A stretch of 10,752 bases of DNA from CSP1-4 sp036559965 (GTDB lineage Bacteria; Chloroflexota; Limnocylindria; Limnocylindrales; CSP1-4), in contig DATBSD010000021.1 of the NCBI GenBank assembly GCA_036559965.1, positions 1 through 10,752 on the forward strand, read 5' to 3'. The notes under the pieces are model-generated. The model had not been told where the DNA came from and searched no databases. It saw nothing but the letters and a program-made list of their open reading frames with translations. This document shows, piece after piece, positions 7,615-10,752 of the stretch (position 1 is the stretch's first letter; the number at the start of each line of letters is the position of its first letter). The position numbers were made by a program, and so were the translations under genes.

Positions 7615-8610
7615 TCATGTCGGCAGGATGAGTCCCAGCCCGGCCTCCGTCGCTCGTCGCAGGATGGCGTGCCCGAAGATGACGTCGGCCAGGCCGACGC
7701 CGAGATGCGTCACGAGCACCCGCCCGCTCGGTGGTCGGGGCGTGCCGGCGATGATGGCCTCGCCGAGCGTGTGGACCGGATCCGGATACCCGTCGAACGC
7801 GCCGGCCGCGCGGTTGGCCAGGAACTGGCCGCGCTCGTCGACGATGAACAGGCTCGCGTCGCGGGCGACGTCGGCAGCGACCATGGTCGCATAGTCGACG
7901 GCCACGACGAGCGCATCGGGCGCCAGCCAGTCGGCGACCATGACCTGGCGCACCGGGCCGAACGAGACCGCGGTGATGACCACGTCGGCGCCGACGACGG
8001 CGTCGCGAGGGCTGCCGGCCACGATCGCACGCTCGATGCCGTCGGTCGCAGTGGCGACGGCCGCCAGCGCATCAGCACGATCAGCGTGCCGGTCGTGGAC
8101 GGCGATCGAGGCACCCGGCAGGAGGTGCGCGACGACGGGCACGTGGGCATGGCCCTGGACGCCGGCGCCGACGATGGCCACGTGCGCCGGTCGCGTGCGC
8201 GGCGGGGCGAAGCGTGCCATGGCCAGACCGGACACCGCGGCCGTCCGCTGCGCCGTGATGGGTGCGCCGTCGAGGATGCCGATGGGCAGGCCGGTCGTCG
8301 CATCGTCGAGCAGGACGATGGCCGAGATGGCCGCCAGGCCGCGCGTTCGGTTGGGCGGGAATCCGACGACCCACTTGATGCCCAACAGGTCGTCGCTGCC
8401 GTCCGCGGCGAGGCCCGGCAGAAAGGCCGGCATGGCGTGGGCGAAGCTCTCCGGCACGCGTGGGTGGACGGCCAGCTTGGGCGGCAGCTGGGCCTCGCCA
8501 GCCAGCCCGACCATGGTCGCCTCGGCCAGCGCCAGGCGCTCGACGAGCGGCGGCATGGCCCGCTCGACGGCGTCGCCATCGAGGTATCGGAGAAGCGGTC
8601 GGTCGGGCAC
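7615..8610 (-). CDS. Ornithine cyclodeaminase / mu-crystallin family protein
   Basis: From the GTG at 8610 the product has 331 residues, typical for this NAD(P)-dependent family, which includes ornithine cyclodeaminase, alanine dehydrogenase and ketimine reductases. Seen are the N-terminal LRYLDGDAVERAM, the substrate-site Lys in LGIKWVVGFP (K79), the Arg in TAQRTAA (R122), the Rossmann glycines VGAGVQG (148-153) and the Asp in VAVDYATM (D239) at the position of the catalytic Asp of ornithine cyclodeaminase. The exact substrate cannot be read from the sequence. The ATG at 8637 would add nine residues (MLPAAYPVD). I prefer 8610 because a TANNNT box lies 6 bases before it and the protein then begins where relatives do. 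The gene is convergent with the c-di-GMP gene (31 bases between stops) and divergent from the MbfA-like gene. A catabolic or osmolyte role is an inference. Confidence 0.87.
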   Translation of the reverse strand: MPDRPLLRYLDGDAVERAMPPLVERLALAEATMVGLAGEAQLPPKLAVHPRVPESFAHAMPAFLPGLAADGSDDLLGIKWVVGFPPNRTRGLAAISAIVLLDDATTGLPIGILDGAPITAQRTAAVSGLAMARFAPPRTRPAHVAIVGAGVQGHAHVPVVAHLLPGASIAVHDRHADRADALAAVATATDGIERAIVAGSPRDAVVGADVVITAVSFGPVRQVMVADWLAPDALVVAVDYATMVAADVARDASLFIVDERGQFLANRAAGAFDGYPDPVHTLGEAIIAGTPRPPSGRVLVTHLGVGLADVIFGHAILRRATEAGLGLILPT

Positions 8611-8616
8611 ATCGAC

Positions 8617-8622
8617 AGGGTA
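8617..8622 (-). promoter_or_regulatory. Possible -10 box for the cyclodeaminase-family gene
   Basis: On the minus strand this reads TACCCT (TANNNT), ending six bases before the GTG at 8610. That spacing would put the transcript start at or next to the start codon, meaning leaderless translation. No clear -35 or Shine-Dalgarno is seen. Confidence 0.35.
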
Positions 8623-8631
8623 CGCCGCGGG

Positions 8632-8637
8632 TAGCAT
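8632..8637 (+). promoter_or_regulatory. Possible -10 box for the MbfA-like gene
   Basis: TAGCAT (TANNNT) ends six bases before the GTG at 8644, the spacing expected for a leaderless transcript. No good -35 lies at 17 bases upstream. The G run between box and start is too close to the GTG to act as a normal ribosome site. Confidence 0.35.
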
Positions 8638-8643
8638 GGGGGC

Positions 8644-9798
8644 GTGACCCCGGAGGACGAGGCGCGCAGCATCGCCAACCTGAAGCTCGAACGCGACGCG
8701 CTCAACCTCTACGAGCGCCTGGCCGAGATCGACCGGGAGCCCCGGCGGTCGGCCGCCTTCCGGGCCATCGCCGCCAACGAGCGACGGCATGCCGACATCT
8801 GGGCCGAGCGCCTGCGGGCCGAGGGCGCCCGCGTGCCCGAGCACGACGGGCCTCGGATGCGGGTCCGCTTCATCCTGCTCGCCGCCCGCGTCTTCGGGAC
8901 GGCCGCGGTCTCGGACCTCGTGCGCTCGCTCGAAGGCGACGAAGAGGATGCCTATCTCGCCCAGGACTCGCCCGAGGTCGCCGCCATCATCGACGACGAG
9001 CGGACCCACATCGCGATCTGGCACCGCCTCGATGCGGGCGACCTGGATACGGCAGTGGCCGCCGGCGGCAGCGCGGCGTCGGCGACGTCGGCGACGGGTC
9101 TGCCGCTCGAACGCTGGCACGTGGCCGGGCAGTCGGGCCTGTTGCGTGCCTCGATCTTCGGCGTGAGCGACGGCCTCGTCAGCAACCTGGCCCTGGTCAT
9201 GGGCGTGGTCGGCGCGACCGGCAACGACGAGATCATCGTGCTGACCGGCGTCGCCGGCCTGCTCGCGGGTGCCTTCTCGATGGGAGCCGGCGAGTGGATC
9301 AGCATGCAGAGCCAGCGCGAGCTGTTCGAGCGGCAGATCGAGCTCGAGCGCGAGGAGCTGCGCGTGATGCCGGAGCGCGAGGAGGCCGAGCTGGCCGGGC
9401 TCTACGTGCGCAAGGGCATCCCCGAGCCCGACGCGCGACGGCTGGCCGGCCACCTGATGCGCAACCCGGAGATGGCGCTGGACACGAAGGTGCGTGAGGA
9501 GCTGGGCCTCGACCCGAGCGAGCTGGGCTCACCCTGGGGTGCTGCCGGCGGTTCGTTCGTGGCGTTCACGATCGGTGCGGCTGTGCCGGTCATCCCGTTC
9601 ATGGTCGCCGACGGGCAGGTCGCCTTCGTCGCCGCCCTCGTCCTGTCCCTGGTGGCACTCTTCCTGGTCGGCGCCGGCGTCAGCCTGCTGACCGGGCGAT
9701 CGGCGATCTACAGCGGCTTCCGTCAGATGGCCATCGGCGGCCTGGCCGCCACGGTCACGTTCACGGTCGGCTCGTTGATCGGCCTCCTGGCCGCGTGA
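8644..9798 (+). CDS. MbfA-like ferritin-domain / VIT1 iron (manganese) exporter
   Basis: The product has 384 residues in two parts. Residues 1-135 form a rubrerythrin/ferritin-like four-helix domain with the expected diiron ligands: E16, E46-x2-H49, E97 with E100/E101 nearby, and E119-x2-H122. A Ser/Ala/Thr linker (145-151) follows. Residues ~155-384 are a VIT1/CCC1 transporter with about five membrane helices: SIFGVSDGLVSNLALVMGVVG, then LTGVAGLLAGAFSMGAGEWIS, then the Glu-rich cytosolic metal-binding helices (RELFERQIELEREEL to PEREEAEL), then three C-terminal helices. The architecture matches MbfA of rhizobia, which exports iron under iron or peroxide stress; here metal and direction are inferred by family. 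The GTG start is chosen because the ferritin domain begins directly after it. The gene starts 33 bases from the divergent GTG at 8610 and its stop overlaps the cupin start. Confidence 0.9.
   Translation: MTPEDEARSIANLKLERDALNLYERLAEIDREPRRSAAFRAIAANERRHADIWAERLRAEGARVPEHDGPRMRVRFILLAARVFGTAAVSDLVRSLEGDEEDAYLAQDSPEVAAIIDDERTHIAIWHRLDAGDLDTAVAAGGSAASATSATGLPLERWHVAGQSGLLRASIFGVSDGLVSNLALVMGVVGATGNDEIIVLTGVAGLLAGAFSMGAGEWISMQSQRELFERQIELEREELRVMPEREEAELAGLYVRKGIPEPDARRLAGHLMRNPEMALDTKVREELGLDPSELGSPWGAAGGSFVAFTIGAAVPVIPFMVADGQVAFVAALVLSLVALFLVGAGVSLLTGRSAIYSGFRQMAIGGLAATVTFTVGSLIGLLAA
9078..9095 (+). repeat. 9-base tandem duplication in the MbfA-like linker
   Basis: GTCGGCGAC occurs twice head to tail (9078-9086 and 9087-9095). 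It encodes the repeated Ser-Ala-Thr of the linker between the ferritin-like and transporter domains. It probably arose by slippage and can vary in length without affecting either domain. Confidence 0.6.
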
Positions 9799-10145
9799 TG
9801 GACCTGGCCGACCTGCGGCGCGTGCTGGAGGCTGCCGGGGTCGACGGCGCCGTCGCTGGCGCCGCCGGCGGCGACGACTGGGCGGCTGGGCCGGGCACCA
9901 CCTTCGGCGCGCATCGGCACGACCATGACAAGGTCCTCGTCTGCCGGTCGGGCAGCATCACGTTCGTGTTGCCGGAGGACGGGTCGACGACCGACCTCGT
10001 GGCCGGGCAGCGCCTGGACCTGCCCGCTCGGACGCTCCATCGAGCGGTCGTCGGCACCGGCGGGGTGCAGTGCGTGGAGCTCCACCTGCCGGCCGGCACG
10101 CTGGCCCGACTACTTGCCGGCGAGACCCGTCCAGTAGGGCAGTGA
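9798..10145 (+). CDS. Small single-domain cupin
   Basis: This is a 115-residue, one-barrel cupin. The first cupin motif is GAHRHDHDK: H39, H41 and H43, with Lys45 where the usual metal-binding Glu would be. The second motif (LDLPARTLHRAVV) supplies H81. Three or four His could hold a divalent metal, but the missing Glu means it may bind metal differently or only a ligand. No enzyme function can be assigned. The ATG overlaps the MbfA-like stop (TGATG); an in-frame GTG at 9795 would add one residue and give a GTGA overlap. No ribosome site is seen, so translation is probably coupled to the exporter, which suggests a shared role in metal handling. The last 36 bases overlap the 3' end of a small antisense gene. 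Confidence 0.8.
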   Translation: MDLADLRRVLEAAGVDGAVAGAAGGDDWAAGPGTTFGAHRHDHDKVLVCRSGSITFVLPEDGSTTDLVAGQRLDLPARTLHRAVVGTGGVQCVELHLPAGTLARLLAGETRPVGQ

Positions 10146-10250
10146 CCTCGCCTGCTGGGGCGGAGTCGCCGAGGACGCGACTGGCCTGGCATGGCGCGCC
10201 AGTGCGAGCAGGAGGACGATGCCGAGGGTCGCGAAGGCCACGGTGGCCAT
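10110..10250 (-). CDS. Small single-helix membrane protein, 46 residues
   Basis: The frame runs from ATG at 10250 to TAG at 10110 and encodes 46 residues. The N terminus (MATVAFATLGIVLLLALARH) is a clear hydrophobic helix followed by Arg/His, so a positive-inside rule would leave the C terminus in the cytoplasm. The rest is Pro/Gln/Ser-rich and ends in PYWTGLAGK. The ribosome site is one of the two best in the window: AAGGAGA, with AAGGAG six bases before the ATG. It is transcribed away from the AsnC-type regulator across a shared AT-rich region, a layout typical of a regulator and its target. I do not recognise the family. Small helper subunits of membrane complexes (KdpF- or CydX-like) have this shape, but there is no sequence reason to name one. 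Its 3' end overlaps the cupin gene antisense by 36 bases. Confidence 0.6.
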   Translation of the reverse strand: MATVAFATLGIVLLLALARHARPVASSATPPQQARSLPYWTGLAGK

Positions 10251-10255
10251 GATGG

Positions 10256-10262
10256 TCTCCTT
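10256..10262 (-). promoter_or_regulatory. Ribosome binding site of the small membrane protein
   Basis: On the minus strand this reads AAGGAGA, and AAGGAG ends six bases before the ATG at 10250. Few genes in the window have such a match, and its position before an otherwise overlooked frame is the main evidence that the frame is real. Confidence 0.7.
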
Positions 10263-10330
10263 ACGGACGGTGCCACTTCATGGCGACGACCGTGTTTCAT
10301 TAGGTGGAATGATAGTGTAGCCTACTGGAT
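10263..10330. promoter_or_regulatory. Divergent promoter/operator between the small protein and asnC-type gene
   Basis: The part from 10293 to 10330 is the most AT-rich stretch of the window. For the regulator, TTTCAT (10295-10300), a 17-base spacer and TAGCCT (10318-10323) form a possible -35/-10 pair ending seven bases before the ATG. On the minus strand TATCAT (10309-10314) and TACACT (10314-10319) are possible -10 boxes for the small gene. An inverted repeat (10297-10312) sits between, and GTAG-C-CTAC (10317-10325) is a second short palindrome. A regulator of this family often binds such a region to control itself and its neighbour. Confidence 0.5.
10297..10312. promoter_or_regulatory. 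Possible AsnC/Lrp operator (inverted repeat)
   Basis: TCATT-AGGTGG-AATGA has perfect 5-base arms around a 6-base centre. Length and symmetry resemble Lrp-type boxes, which are about 15 bases and AT-rich. It overlaps the candidate promoters, so binding could repress. The assignment is inference only. Confidence 0.4.
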
Positions 10331-10752
10331 ATGGTTCGACAAGCGACACCCGACGTGATCGACCGGCGCATCCTCGGCGCTCTCCAGGCGGACGGCAGGC
10401 GGACATTCGCCGAGATCGCCGCCGACGTCAGCCTCTCGGCGCCATCCGTCCATGAGCGCGTGCGCAAGCTCGAGCAGCGAGGCGCTATCCGCGGCTATCA
10501 CGCCTTCGTGGACCCCGCACAGGTGGGTCTCGGCATCCTCGCCTTCGTTGCGGTCATCCAGGATTCGCGCGCCGACTGGTCCGAGCTGGCGGGCGAGTTC
10601 GCGGCCATCCCCGAGATCATCGACTGCCATCACGTGGCCGGCGAGGAGGACTTCCTGCTGGCGGTCCGTGCGGCCGACACGAGCCACCTCGAGCGGGTGC
10701 TGAACCGCATCCAGTCGACCGATCAGGTCGACACCACGCGGACGACGATCGT
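10331..10752 (+). CDS. Lrp/AsnC-family transcriptional regulator (3' truncated)
   Basis: The frame starts with ATG at 10331 and is still open at the window end; 140 full codons are visible of about 150 usual. Residues ~8-55 are the AsnC-type helix-turn-helix (VIDRRILGALQADGRRTFAEIA, then the recognition helix around LSAPSVHERVRKLEQRG). A linker (IRGYHAFVDPAQVG) leads to the RAM ligand-binding domain, with ILAFVAVIQ as the first strand and the family-typical VAGEEDFLLAV at 102-112. Such proteins bind amino acids and act as dimers or octamers. The effector cannot be read here. There is no Shine-Dalgarno; a TANNNT box seven bases before the ATG may mean a leaderless message. The likely target is the divergent small gene and itself. 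Confidence 0.93.
   Translation, partial: MVRQATPDVIDRRILGALQADGRRTFAEIAADVSLSAPSVHERVRKLEQRGAIRGYHAFVDPAQVGLGILAFVAVIQDSRADWSELAGEFAAIPEIIDCHHVAGEEDFLLAVRAADTSHLERVLNRIQSTDQVDTTRTTI

Noticed and set aside
7186..8634. Plus-strand open frame of 482 codons across the end of the c-di-GMP gene and the cyclodeaminase-family gene
   Set aside because: It is out of frame with the EAL domain, then antisense to an intact enzyme, and of low-complexity composition. No domain or ribosome site was seen.
8638..9453. Minus-strand extension of the cyclodeaminase-family frame through the MbfA-like gene (612 codons)
   Set aside because: The extra residues show no family resemblance and lie antisense to a gene with an intact ferritin-VIT1 structure.
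10192..10201. Ten-base palindrome TGGCGCGCCA
   Set aside because: It lies inside the small membrane protein gene, has no partner or spacing typical of an operator, and is easily produced by chance in GC-rich DNA.
1..10752. Mobile element, CRISPR array, defence system or tRNA/rRNA gene
   Set aside because: I saw no transposase or integrase, no regularly spaced repeats, no terminal inverted repeats and no tRNA-like cloverleaf. Base composition is even except for the short AT-rich promoter island near 10300.

Overview
The window is a compact, very GC-rich stretch (most third codon positions are G or C) with many GTG starts and 4-base stop/start overlaps. It carries no rRNA, tRNA, CRISPR array, insertion sequence or phage gene. 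The base composition, the suf gene order with an embedded Rieske gene, and the catabolic genes fit a free-living GC-rich bacterium such as a Limnocylindria-like Chloroflexota or an Actinobacteriota. This lineage is an inference from style, not from a marker gene.

Layout. (1) 1-3311, plus strand: the 3' part of a SUF iron-sulfur assembly operon, with sufB (5' end cut by the window), sufD, a small Rieske ferredoxin and a SpoIIAA/STAS-like protein. The first three are joined by GTGA overlaps; the fourth has its own strong ribosome binding site. (2) 3318-4526, minus: an FAD-dependent amine oxidase of the monomeric sarcosine oxidase / N-methyltryptophan oxidase type, convergent with the suf operon and separated from it by only 6 bases. 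(3) About 4674-7583, plus: a large membrane PAS-GGDEF-EAL protein for cyclic-di-GMP turnover, divergent from the oxidase. (4) 7615-8610, minus: an ornithine cyclodeaminase/mu-crystallin family protein. (5) 8644-10145, plus: an MbfA-like protein (ferritin-like domain fused to a VIT1 iron/manganese exporter), followed by an overlapping small cupin. (6) 10110-10250, minus: a 46-residue single-helix membrane protein with a near-ideal ribosome binding site, divergent from (7) an Lrp/AsnC-family regulator (10331 to the window end, cut), with an AT-rich promoter/operator between them.

Two themes recur. One is iron: Fe-S assembly and a Rieske protein at the left, and an iron-sensing exporter with a possible metal-binding cupin at the right. 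The other is amino acid or amine catabolism: the flavin oxidase, the cyclodeaminase-family enzyme and the AsnC-type regulator. No single new multi-gene system stands out. The less ordinary points are the small membrane protein facing asnC, the possible leaderless divergent starts around 8610/8644, the fused ferritin-VIT gene with its cupin partner, and a 681-base stretch with no TpA that includes a divergent promoter region.
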